Below, one piece after another: positions 30,691-39,822 of a stretch of DNA of 46,087 nucleotides (positions are counted from its first letter, which is position 1; each line of letters opens with the position of its first letter). Source of the DNA: Neolecta irregularis DAH-3 (Eukaryota; Ascomycota; Neolectomycetes; Neolectales; Neolectaceae). Below the pieces are notes generated by a model that was given only the letters and a program-made list of their open reading frames with translations, was not told the DNA's origin and did no database searches. The translations under genes were made by a program, and so were the position numbers. The stretch covers positions 1 to 46,087 of the forward strand of contig LXFE01000124.1 of the NCBI GenBank assembly GCA_001929475.1. The letters are read 5' to 3'.

Positions 30691-30930
30691 ACTTTCAACC
30701 AGATTAGAAAGTCAGGTTTGAGCTCAGGCTCAAAATTTACGCTCTCGTTGCTAATAAATATCAGTGACAACTATTTGAGTCGTAAGGAGGACTATGGACA
30801 ATAGGACACTTATGAATAAAGGGTATAGACAAAAAGCCAGAACCAACTATACACTCCTGAATAATACCTTCAGAATAGCTTCATAATTTACTAAGTCACA
30901 TTCATGCTTGAAGAACTCCAGAGATCCAGC

Positions 30931-31716
30931 TCAAGATTCCTGCAATAATGTTGCTGTTATGACACAAGGAATACCCAGCGTCACAACGAGTACACCGGTA
31001 GCCATGCCTACCACTACAGTCGTGATCCATAAACCGGCTGTCTTGAGAAGGATGCGAGACATATGTAAACGCTGCGTCCAGGTCATCCTTTTTACATGTG
31101 CTATGCCAGTTTTGACGATCTGCACTACGTTTCCAATTTTCTGCAGCACACGGGTTTGGTAATACTTATCCGTTAATCTATCCCAGTCTTTGGAAGAAAT
31201 GAGCATATGATGAAGACAGACGTCGATGAACCGAAGGATTTCTATGTCACCTGTAGTAGTCTTTTCAACGGGAGTTTCAAGTGCAATATCGATTCGGTTC
31301 TCTATTTCTGCGCAGAGTTCGCGATGGAGAACATAAGCTTCATAAAGAAACCCATGGACACTGAGCTCCCGTAAAATAAAGATAACTTGTTGAGCAGCAA
31401 TGACTGGTTGAACATGACATATATTCCATACGCTGCGTTTGAGAACCTCGCTAGCAGGCCGAAGATGGGTGGATATATTTGCGTTTCCATGACGTAGGTA
31501 ATCGATAGTCATCAGACGAGTCGTGCGAGATGCCTGGGAGAAAAGGCGAACGTCCAGCGTCTCAAGCTTTGAAAGGACAAGAAATTGTAATTCGGGAGGA
31601 AATTTCTCGATTGTGATGTGGCCATTATTACAATCGGCCAAAGTATTCTCGGTACAGCGATGAGGAGATGATCTCAGATTTGACTGCGATTCAATATCAG
31701 GAATCGAAGTATTCAT
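30931..31716 (-). CDS. F-box-like protein A with C-terminal membrane segment
   Basis: Intronless, 261 residues. An F-box-like helix set begins near residue 38 (KFPPELQFLVLSKLETLDVR, then FSQASRTTRLM), the usual Skp1-binding position for substrate receptors of SCF ligases. The middle is helical (AAQQVIFILRELSVHGFLYEAYVL) like a long non-repeat substrate region. The C-terminus has a hydrophobic stretch of about 25 residues (LWITTVVVGMATGVLVVTLG...), probably a membrane anchor. Two other proteins here (34289-34966 and 43556-44317) share the plan: F-box-like start, helical body, 225-261 residues, no introns. F-box assignment is by pattern. Confidence 0.6.
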   Translation of the reverse strand: MNTSIPDIESQSNLRSSPHRCTENTLADCNNGHITIEKFPPELQFLVLSKLETLDVRLFSQASRTTRLMTIDYLRHGNANISTHLRPASEVLKRSVWNICHVQPVIAAQQVIFILRELSVHGFLYEAYVLHRELCAEIENRIDIALETPVEKTTTGDIEILRFIDVCLHHMLISSKDWDRLTDKYYQTRVLQKIGNVVQIVKTGIAHVKRMTWTQRLHMSRILLKTAGLWITTVVVGMATGVLVVTLGIPCVITATLLQES

Positions 31717-32569
31717 TGGTCGAACTGGTTGTAAGTCAGGTCTCTAATTGCAGCCCAGCACAACTGGTAACAAAATCGATTCGATAATAAGGGTATTGTT
31801 TGCGGAGAAACATCGGCATCAGGAGGTTATTATACCTATGGATATGCTACGTTGTCTATATCGTCATCGTTTATATCAACGTAACAACGACAACTCTTCA
31901 GGAAGGCAAGTTCTCATAGATCGAGATAGCGCTGAGAATAGCCATTCTTTAGGAGGTATGAAACCTATACGTTTTATTATCAGTTCAAATGGTACGAGCA
32001 AGCTGCAGGAACACGAAGTCAATCTTGGAACAAACACGGACAAATTGTCGCTGGATCAAAGAATCCCTGGCTCAGTGGAGACGCCACCAAAATAAATCAT
32101 CAATTTCGAAATTGATACAGTGATTTCCTAGAATCGTGGTTCAGTCGAACGACTTCCACGTTCTAGAGTAGAGGACGATAATTCCTTGGTTATAAATTGA
32201 CTTTGGAGGAAGAGTCCTGTTTTTCGATTGTGCTCATATTCGAATCTCAAACGAACATGGGTACGTGGAGACAGGCGGATAGATCCCGTGTCATGGACAA
32301 TTTGGTGTCAATCTCTACTCCTAAATCGGATCTATATTTAGCGATTACTATGACATCAGAGCAAAAATGTTCCATAATGCTATTGGCTAACAGTTGCAGG
32401 AAAGCTATGATAAAATCGCTTTGAAAAGAAAAGGGCCAAGAGCCCATATATATCTATGCAAATATTATGAAAGACAAGATGTAAGTAAAAATATACAATG
32501 TTTAAACAATCAAGACTGTATCCAAAACACCCATTAAACTCCAACATATTTCTATAGGAAGCACAACCT
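31717..32569. other. Region between F-box-like A and RCH1, no supported gene
   Basis: About 850 bp upstream of the minus-strand F-box-like gene and downstream of RCH1. A plus-strand frame from 31748 to 32095 lacks an early ATG, a domain and clear splice extension. Plus-strand frame 32197-32424 is equally unsupported. Otherwise nothing noted. Confidence 0.4.
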
Positions 32570-33950
32570 TCAAGTAGAGTGAACGGAAATCGTATCCTGT
32601 ATTCGGCTACTTCTGCTCTCCACATCACTTTGATCGTTGGGATGTATACTCTTGTTGCTTTTGCGCTCTTGCCCCTTCGCCTCCCTCGCAACCCACCATC
32701 TTCCCAAACCAGTCAGGATTTGTCCAATGACAAGTTGTTCACCCTGATAGAGAACTAAAGGTATCGTAAGTTTACCACGAATAATCTGACTGAATCCCTG
32801 GTATTGGGAATGGATTAGAGGAATTCCGACTGCAGGAGTTTTTCCGGCGCCGCAATAGGCTATTGCGATGGCCTGTTTCTTCGAGAAGCCGGCTGCTAGA
32901 GCTAAGTACACGCAGAGGATGGTAAAGACTAGATAAAGGGCGATATTAGTAAGAAGCATAAACAAGATGCTGTTGGAGGAAAGGGACTGAAAGGCTCCTG
33001 AGGAGAAGGCGTTGGAGAATGTGGCCCTTTACTGATCAGTTTGAAAGATAAAAGTCAGTACCAGATTAGAAGGAGAAGCATGAATGAGCCGACTTTGTTT
33101 AGGTAAAGTTTCTGAAATACGGTGTCGACTTTTTTCGGATTTATTGTTCTGAGGAATTGGCCAACGATCTGTTTGTCGTTATAAGGAAAAGCAAGGATAG
33201 CTACCAGGGCACCAATAACGCAAGTTCCCAATTGTTGCAGGACCCTGGCGTAGATTTTCCCTATACTACCTTTTGGTTTTCCGGCCTCAAATCCTGTGCT
33301 TTCGCGAAGATACAACTGCAATAGAGCCGGGGTGATGAATGTTCCCAAGACGTTTCCCAGACAGGCTTCGATAAGTGCGGCAGCATCATCTCCACCCGCT
33401 TTTTTGGTCATAATTACATTCGAAGCGATGGCAGTTGCAGTGCAACCGAGAATAATGAATCCTGTCAAGATATAGAAATCGATTTTGGAGGTATAAAGGA
33501 CCAAGTAAGCGATCGACAAATTCACAACGGAGAAGAGGACAAAGGAGGTTAGTTGAGTAACGAGATGAAGCTTGTAGTTTAAGGCATTCTGGAGGAGGGC
33601 TTGAGAAGAACTTGAGGCGCCTGGTGGTGTTAGCCATGACTCCCAGTATATTGTAGAATAAAATAGAAAAATAAACAATTGGGCATCGAGAAGTGCTTGT
33701 TCGGTTTGATACTTTATCCCCAGCGCTCTCTGCCGGCAGAGGGTTATGGAAAAACAGACACACCCGAAAGCAGAAAGATCATCGCGACAGCTCCATATTC
33801 GATGGTATACTCACTACGTACGCTTCCTCCTGTTTTCCCGACGTCTGGGAATGCATACGCAAGGCCTATCAATACACCCAGAGTAACTAAAAACCACTGG
33901 TCGAGCAGAAAGAGCAACCCAGATTTTGCATAGTCTGTCCATCGCGGCAT
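32570..33950 (-). CDS. RCH1: RCH1/SLC10A7-type membrane transporter
   Basis: Minus-strand exons 33950-33764, 33620-33062 and 33026-32570 (introns 143 and 35 nt) give 400 residues with about ten hydrophobic helices. Family matches: LDQWFLVTLGVLIGLAYAFP, RSEYTIEYGAVAMIFLLSG, YKLHLVTQLTSFVLF, ILGCTATAIASNVIMTKKAGG, ACLGNVLGTFITP, KQAIAIAYCGAGKTPAVGIP and KLTIPLVLYQGEQLVIGQ. This is the SBF (bile acid:sodium symporter) superfamily, SLC10A7 branch. Yeast Rch1 sits in the plasma membrane and restrains calcium uptake. The cytosolic tail is Ser/Arg-rich. The 143-nt intron was placed because LSG-x8-ALLQ spacing then matches the family exactly. Confidence 0.9.
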
Positions 33951-34002
33951 GGAGGATCAGCCGTGTGCAGAGTAGGCCGTAGTGGTGGTGGGGTGCATGA
34001 GC

Positions 34003-34041
34003 ATTACGTCACGTGGATCCAGATGCCCAAGTGACGTCACT
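34003..34041. promoter_or_regulatory. CRE sites in the RCH1/F-box-like B divergent promoter
   Basis: The 338-bp gap between divergent genes has AGTGACGTCACT, a perfect 12-bp CRE palindrome at 34030-34041, and TTACGTCACGTGG at 34004-34016, which overlaps a CRE half site with a CACGTG E-box. The surrounding sequence is GC-richer than its neighbours. bZIP (Atf1/CREB) control of one or both genes is inferred. Confidence 0.55.
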
Positions 34042-34288
34042 GCAAAAAAGGGCCGCCCAAAGAAAAGTAGACAGCCACACTGGGATCGGGAACTGGGCAA
34101 CATGGGATCCGCGAGCAGTGCGGGCCTGCACAGCCACCGCCGCACAGCCACTGCAAGCGGGTGGCGGCAATACTCTGTACATTCTCTCCTCCAGAACCAT
34201 TGGCAAAGGTCATGGACCAGGGTTTCTGTAGTTCTCGCCAATCGGAGGTCTTTGCATCTCAGCCTATCTACCAGCTCTCCCTTGTCCA

Positions 34289-34966
34289 ATGTTGTGGGAT
34301 CCGCTACTCGGAGAGATCAAGGAACTTGTCCTTCATAATCTTGAACTACGTACCATTCGCAGCCTGACGGCGACATCAGTTGGCAACGCGGGATTCTGCT
34401 CGCAGTATATGAAACACCATAAAGTCGCGAATGTCTACATCGTAAAACGGTTTCAATATCTCGTCAAACACAATTATCTTGAGGGAAGCATCCGCATTCT
34501 GCCGCGTGTTTCAAAGGCGATGAACACTGCTGTCAGACTTCGTTTCTACGAGGAATGGAACAACCTCCATGGAAGTTTACACAGCCTTCTTACAAAGGCA
34601 TTTGAGGACTACGTCGAAATCGAGAGTCCGCCGCAAATCGAGACGTCTACCTGCATGTATATTTACAAAGCTGTCCTATCAGCGGGATTCGAAAGCATTA
34701 AAATGGTCTTCGGTTGGTATCCAAGGCACTATCTAATCGACAACGCAACATGTGTTTACCATCTTCTACAGTTTACACCCATGATGAGAGTATTCGTGGA
34801 TCAGGTGTTAGATATCAAAACATTCGCGAGATGGTATAGCTCATTTGAGTGTTCAGCGGAATTGCTGTACTTTGATTATACAAGACTAAGACAATTAGGC
34901 GTAAGTCAGCAAGTTCTTCTGGATATCTGGGATGACGTCGATGATCTGAGAGCTGCATGTATTTAG
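34289..34966 (+). CDS. F-box-like protein B
   Basis: Intronless, 225 residues. The F-box-like region starts at once: DPLLGEIKELVLHNLELRTI followed by RSLTATSVGNAGF. The remainder is helical with no repeats (for example RVSKAMNTAVRLRFYEEWNN and LHSLLTKAFEDYVEIE) and has scattered Cys and aromatic residues. No TM segment is seen, unlike F-box-like A. The start chosen is the first ATG in frame; upstream frames give no coherent extension. A paralogue relation to A and C is inferred from plan and size, since sequence identity is low by eye. Confidence 0.55.
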   Translation: MLWDPLLGEIKELVLHNLELRTIRSLTATSVGNAGFCSQYMKHHKVANVYIVKRFQYLVKHNYLEGSIRILPRVSKAMNTAVRLRFYEEWNNLHGSLHSLLTKAFEDYVEIESPPQIETSTCMYIYKAVLSAGFESIKMVFGWYPRHYLIDNATCVYHLLQFTPMMRVFVDQVLDIKTFARWYSSFECSAELLYFDYTRLRQLGVSQQVLLDIWDDVDDLRAACI

Positions 34967-35091
34967 TCGTATTGAACAATTCGAGGTGTTTCTTGGTTCC
35001 GAGATATGCGAAGCAATGGATGAGACTAGATATCCAGAAACTTTATCGCCAGCGAGTGGAAAATCGATTTCTATATTCAACTACAAGAGTC

Positions 35092-35720
35092 TCATTTTTC
35101 AGGTCTTCTTTTGTTTGTCAAAAATCGATTCGTTCTCACTAGCAGCTTACCGGCTGTCCGTTTGCGGGATGATTTGCACCTTCTCTGCAAGCCGCTGAGT
35201 AAACCACACAATCTGAAGAAAATCAGCCGATTTACCAAGAAAATAGACGATACAACTCTATCAACAGCAACAGAGAGACTCAGATGACGCCCGTGTAACA
35301 TGATTACGCATAGAATCAATTACTCAAGGTATACAATTGCCCAGATAAGGAGGTGATCCAAACAGTCTAATATGGAGCAATCACAAGAAGTGACATGAAC
35401 CCCATAAGCGCTGACGGTTTTAAACATAATGTCGAATACAGAGAAATTGACAGGATCTCTCTCAAATTGTCCTTCTTCAACAATCATGGTCAGCCAAATC
35501 GCACCGACAAGAAAATAGAGGTCATGGGCCAACAAAGTGTGCAACTGAACACCGAAAAACTTGTGTGTGGTTTCGAAATCTTCGACCTCGTCGTGCAACG
35601 GCTTTGAAGAGTAGATTCCGAGACTTTGTTCTTTATAGAGATTGGATGATAGCATGGAGAGGGTTGGGTAGATAACTATGTGATTTCCATGGATTAATAA
35701 TAGTGAAATGCAATATGTTA
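35092..35720 (-). pseudogene. Relic of a TRK-type potassium transporter
   Basis: On the minus strand the segment 35700-35403 encodes recognisable fungal Trk1/2 sequence: NLYKEQSLGIYSS, then HDLYFLVGAIWLTMIVEEG, DPVNFSVFDIMFKTVSAYG. A 34-nt intron-like gap (35367-35400) leads to TSLSGQLYTLSN, after which the frame shifts near 35318-35322 and continues as ILCVIMLHGRHLSLSVAVDR, the conserved Trk C-terminal block. The glycine-rich selectivity stretch after SAYG is shortened. Everything upstream, including the earlier pore domains, is absent, and a plus-strand gene begins at 35892. Truncation, deletion and frameshift together indicate a decayed copy. Only the protein-level relic is recognisable. 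Confidence 0.8.
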
Positions 35721-35891
35721 TTAAATGTATATTCCAGATGCAAAGCTTGTAAAAAAAAATATAATAATTCAAAACATTGCGGTGTACACAATTATGCTCA
35801 TAAATTTCTACTTCCACAAACCACTTCTATTCATTATAAACCAATACCACATTACGGCTCTCATAAACTCCTTCTTCATTCTAGTTCATAC

Positions 35892-37024
35892 ATGTCCTGT
35901 CCCTTTCCCTCCTCGTGTAGGATGGACTTGGCAGTTACTCCTACTATCCATATGCCAATCAAGTGGACTCTTGAAGGCACACTTAAACAAATCAACAAGA
36001 TATATCCATATTTGAATGCTCCTGAAGCCATTGAAAAGTTCTTTGAGTCTTATACATGGGTGTACTACCATATGCCCCAAAATAGCAAATGGACTTTTGC
36101 TGCAGAAAGATTATTGACTGAAGCCAGAGAGATGGTATGATTGAGAATATTGGATTATATGCCAACTTATAGATTGAGAAGGATGATCCTGACTTTTATT
36201 CCTTGCTCTGCTCAGTAACGCAAGACAATACACAACATTTACCTTTATCGGAGCTTATCGACATCTCAGTTCTTCCCGTCTTTGTTAATGAAGTCATTGA
36301 TTTGGAAACAGTTAGTATTATTAGTGATCCTATTTCTGACAGAGAATGTACTCCTACTATCTCCCTTCCCTTTGGAGTTCAAGTTAAAGAGGAGCCTATA
36401 TCTCCCAAATTCCCAGAAAAGGACATGCACGAGCCTGTACCTTCTGCTGAATCTACTCAAATAAACATCAAGCTTGAAGAGAAGGATACAACTCAGTTGA
36501 ATACTACCATCGTTGAGCCTCTCAAACAGCCTGGTCCGGATCAAAATGGATCGTCTTCTCCAAGCATACCAGAGTATAGTAATTGTGCTATGAATGATGA
36601 TTCCAAGGCCATAGGGACAAATGATTTACCACATATTGCAGACTCTCCTTCAAGAGCTGTATATTATCAACCACCGTCTTCGACGCAAGCATACCCTCCA
36701 ACTCTATACCATCAACCCCAAATCTATCCTTACCACCAAGAAGAGTTCGACCATAACCATCAATTCGCTACTGGCCATAAGTATGGACAAATGGGTTTCA
36801 TGCAGATGAATTTTCAAGAGGCGGCTATGTATAACCCTCATTACTATCACCCTTCAATAAGCTCCCTTAATCCCAACGCTCCTTCTCACCCTTATCAATA
36901 TCAAGGGCATTTATCTAAAGTCAACTCTCCTATACCTATTCTTAAAAAAGCTAAAAGCCTGCCTAGTGTTTTAATGAAAACTGTCGAGGACAATACTTTG
37001 CATGGGAAGAAATTATGTAGTTGA
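35892..37024 (+). CDS. Possible regulator with SUMO-type motifs and Tyr/His/Pro-rich tail
   Basis: Exons 35892-36134 and 36173-37024 (38-nt intron, phase 0) give 364 residues. The N-terminal ~95 residues are folded and helical (WTLEGTLKQINKIYPYLNAP, KWTFAAERLLTEAREM, EKDDPDFYSLLC). The remainder is low-complexity. Two sumoylation-type motifs occur, VKEEP and IKLEE. A long Tyr/Gln/His/Pro-rich stretch (AVYYQPPSSTQAYPPTLYHQ and beyond) is typical of activation or prion-like domains. No DNA-binding domain is recognised, so transcription factor or cofactor is a guess. The frame is open upstream to 35703 and antisense to the TRK relic; I start at ATG 35892, with 35922 as an alternative. Confidence 0.6.
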
Positions 37025-37505
37025 TCCATAGATCCCGAATTTGACAGTGTTTCATTAAATATAAAGGTGTATAAAGAGATTGGCATACTGTAGTCCCTTT
37101 AAAGTAGGATTGTTACCTTATTCTGTTAATATGAGCCTAATGCAGTCAACAAAATTATGTAGGATTTGCTTACAAGTCTAAATCAGTGATAATTATCTTC
37201 TAAAAGAACCTATCCGCAAAATACAACAGTTTAGGTACGCTATTTTACTGAATCCCATACTTTACCAAGGTGAACAAATCATTTTGATCATGCAGCGCTC
37301 GTTGTGGAGATTGGGGCAAGTGAGCTCAATTTTCTTGTCGTGTCAACGAAATAAGGATCACACGTGGAAAGGATGTGGAGAAGAATGGAATAGGTAAAAT
37401 TAGTTAAAAAGGCAAACGGCACCTTCAGAGTTCGAAATGGGGACGAAGGCTTATTGACCAATATCGTATCATTATTACAAAGACGATAGCGGGCGCCTCA
37501 GATCT
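37025..37505. other. Convergent intergenic, nothing clear
   Basis: About 480 bp between the 3' ends of the preceding gene and SEC61B. AT-rich, no coding frame, RNA gene or repeat recognised. Confidence 0.5.
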
Positions 37506-37914
37506 TCAGGTTCCCCACTTTCTCATAATTCGGCTGGCGATATGTAATACGAAAACGCTGGCGATAAATCCAATAGCCAAAACCATAACGATAATCGGGT
37601 CCCTGCAATGTGAGTGGATTTGTGAAGACGACAAACGTACACTTTTAAGCCAGGTGCGTCATCAGTATACAATTTCAACATCGTTGTAGTAGAACCACCA
37701 GCACCAGCAACTCGAGTTCCAGCCGGTCTCTTATTATTTGCAGCTGTTTCCTGAGCTGCTCGTCGTCTGCAATCCATGTTAAAATATGCAGAAAAGAAGG
37801 TACCCTGCCTAACTAATGTTCGAGCAACTCCTAGAGGAACACCAGAATCCGATTGGGAGGCAGAACCTGACTAAGACATGTAAGCAAGTGCCGTATTGAA
37901 AGCGACTATACCAT
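37506..37914 (-). CDS. SBH1: Sec61 beta subunit of the ER translocon
   Basis: Minus-strand exons 37914-37912, 37870-37641 and 37602-37506 give 109 residues. The family signature is unmistakable: RRRAAQETAANNKRPAGTR, AGAGGSTTTMLKLYTDDAPG and LKVDPIIVMVLAIGFIASVF, then VLHIASRIMRKW: cytosolic tail followed by one C-terminal TM helix (tail-anchored). Exon 1 is only the ATG, directly followed by a 41-nt intron. This is required because the alternative ATG at about 37878 is followed at once by TAG. The second intron (37603-37640) is phase 2. A ~20-residue segment (ARTLVRQGTFFSAYFNMDC) before RRRAA is an extension relative to S. pombe Sbh1. Confidence 0.92.
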
Positions 37915-39183
37915 AATGATAAGCGGGATTATAACAGGAGGTTGAAATTGGATGGTTCAGGGAGTGACACGCCACCTACCTAAACAAAATGCTAATATCT
38001 TCGATAAATACAAAATTATATATTCTCAGGTAGGAAATAGTCGCTTGGGTTTCTGAGAAAGTTCTTCCTCGCAACCGTCGGACTCGCTTGTAGAGTTTAT
38101 GTATCCCTCTTGTAGTTACTACTAGAACCATTAGAGTTTTCCGGCTCAAGGCTAAATCTAACGAGATATGTGAACTAATATTCGTGCTGGCTTCTCTGAA
38201 ATTTAATATGTTCCCGATGTCCAGCTATTCGGATGCTGAAGATCGTTTCTGAAAGAAGAAGTCGGGACTCTTGATATGTCGCCTAGCAGTCTGTCGAAAT
38301 TCAGTTTCTAGGTTCAGACGACTCAAGTTTTATATTCATATTGATCACGGGAAAGAGAATATATATTTCACAAGGTGTTGCTAATCAAAGCTGATAAGTA
38401 TGATTGATCGTGTAGAAAAGTGGTATCAGTGAACCTCAGACGTCTTAGGAAGCCTCAACACTCAACGGTGAATGATTAATGATTTTTTACGGCAGTTTGT
38501 GCTTAGTTAAAGCGGCCATCACAGGAGTGAGTTTGAATAAGTCGTGGCAATGGAAGATTATGAGATAAGTATTGTCAGCACAGAGCTTTCCAGAGAACTG
38601 TCAGAAGCTGGAATTTACTTCTGGGATCTAGAGTAAGTCACTCTAGATCCCAGTGTCGGATCTCGGGGCCTGATTACGTCCCCACAGCTCTGGAGTTGTC
38701 CAACATGAAATATAGAGTTATAGGTAGGTGGTAGGAAAATAATATGTTAATTGGGAGAGGGTGGGAGGAGTAATGATGTGAGGTGGTCGGGGGTAACGTA
38801 ATAGTAAAGTGTAGATGATAGGGAAAAACTGATGAAAATGTGTGGTGAACGGTGTACCCAACCTCTATTATGATATTACTATCAAGTCTACCAAGTCCAA
38901 GTAAGCAAGTCTGAGAGTGACTTCTGAAAGTCGGCTTTGCGGATAACTGTCAGCCCTGTGGGTGGATGGGTATATTTGATATACATGCCAAGCAGTTGGA
39001 GACTTGTCGAGCTTGAATAAAGATCAAGGATTATTCCTATGTCGGCTAATCTCAGGATCAAATATACTGAGAAAAATTCTAAACAGATTGATTCATCATA
39101 ACTTTCATCTTATCCATCACTACTCAACAAACAAGTTCCCTATATGCCAGACGATATTCTTGACCAAGTGCAAAAAACATTGT
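37915..39183. other. 1.27-kb gene-free region upstream of SEC61B
   Basis: It lies between the start of SEC61B and the 3' end of the eL20 gene. It contains the hairpin at 38621-38653, a G-rich strand segment (38720-38800, GGTAGGTGGTAGG, GGGAGAGGGTGGGAGGAG) and an AAGTCCAAGTAAGCAAGTC word at 38892-38910. No ORF of note. An untested possibility is a non-coding RNA. Confidence 0.5.
38621..38653. repeat. Perfect 14-bp inverted repeat, 5-nt loop
   Basis: CTGGGATCTAGAGT (38621-38634) and ACTCTAGATCCCAG (38640-38653) are exact reverse complements separated by AAGTC. It lies more than 500 bp from the nearest coding exon and has no T-run, so it is not a typical terminator. It may be a structured RNA element, a foldback element end or a factor site. 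Confidence 0.8.
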
Positions 39184-39822
39184 CTAATGGAAAGTTGCGG
39201 GTCGTTTGGCAGAGAAGATTGTCTTTGATTTGTTGATACGGTGGGGCAGAGGGAATTTCAAGTTGCTCTCCAATAATTGTCGGATATAAGGTCGCTTGAT
39301 GTCTGCGGACTTTTTAACTTCGACCACTTGGAGAATCTAATGCCCAGTTAGTTTGAAATGTTGAAGAATCATTTACGTTGATAGAGCTAAATCGAGCACG
39401 ATGTCGTGAGGCCATATCTTGATACAATGCCTTGACGGCATCTGTTCGACTCATTTCTCGGTATTCTTTGTACATGTTGTGGGTCCCGGATCGAGAGTCA
39501 TACCGGATGAATATACCATAGGTCTTGACCTTGAGAGGTCGCTTTTCGGAGATCTAACATCTTTGTCAAACCTACGATCATCTTTTAGACAGTTGAACAT
39601 ACCACATTGATCGAGATAATTTCGCCATTGCTCTTCTTGACCTTTCTGAGTTTCTTGAGGAAGTACCAGAATCGAGACTTGGCAATGACTTGATTGGTAG
39701 CAAAAAGTCGCATCCGAAAGAGCTTTGGGACTAGAGAATTTAGATTCGATGTACAGAAGAAAAGCAATACCTGGCTCGCTCTCTGAGGGCAAGCGCCGGC
39801 CAATAACTTGGTATTCGTGCAT
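39184..39822 (-). CDS. RPL20: Ribosomal protein eL20 (L18a) of the large subunit
   Basis: Minus-strand exons 39822-39771, 39730-39603, 39553-39377 and 39336-39184 give 169 residues (yeast 172). Conserved text: [49 protein letters not shown], the [20 protein letters not shown] block and [14 protein letters not shown], ending in [13 protein letters not shown]. Introns are 40, 49 and 40 nt with clean phases. The ATG at 39822 gives MHEYQ; yeast has a few more residues (MAHFKEYQ), so an upstream mini-exon joined at the CTACAAG/AG acceptor-like site just before this ATG is possible. The gene was hidden in ORF terms because each exon is short. Confidence 0.95.

Larger units (their letters stand above)
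29583..30930. other. Repeat-rich gene-free region
   Basis: About 1.35 kb between the coiled-coil gene and the convergent F-box-like gene. It contains AAGCAAG-type words, copy 2 of the dispersed repeat and a TCCATGGAC inverted-repeat block. A minus-strand frame 30770-30363 is chance: it crosses the repeats and has no domain. Confidence 0.7.

Noticed and set aside
30363-30770. Minus-strand ORF of 135 codons
   Set aside because: Composed of translated repeat and GC-cluster sequence.
31748-32095. Plus-strand ORF of about 115 codons
   Set aside because: Opens with TTG, no domain, no neighbouring exon with good splice sites; could be revisited with RNA-seq.
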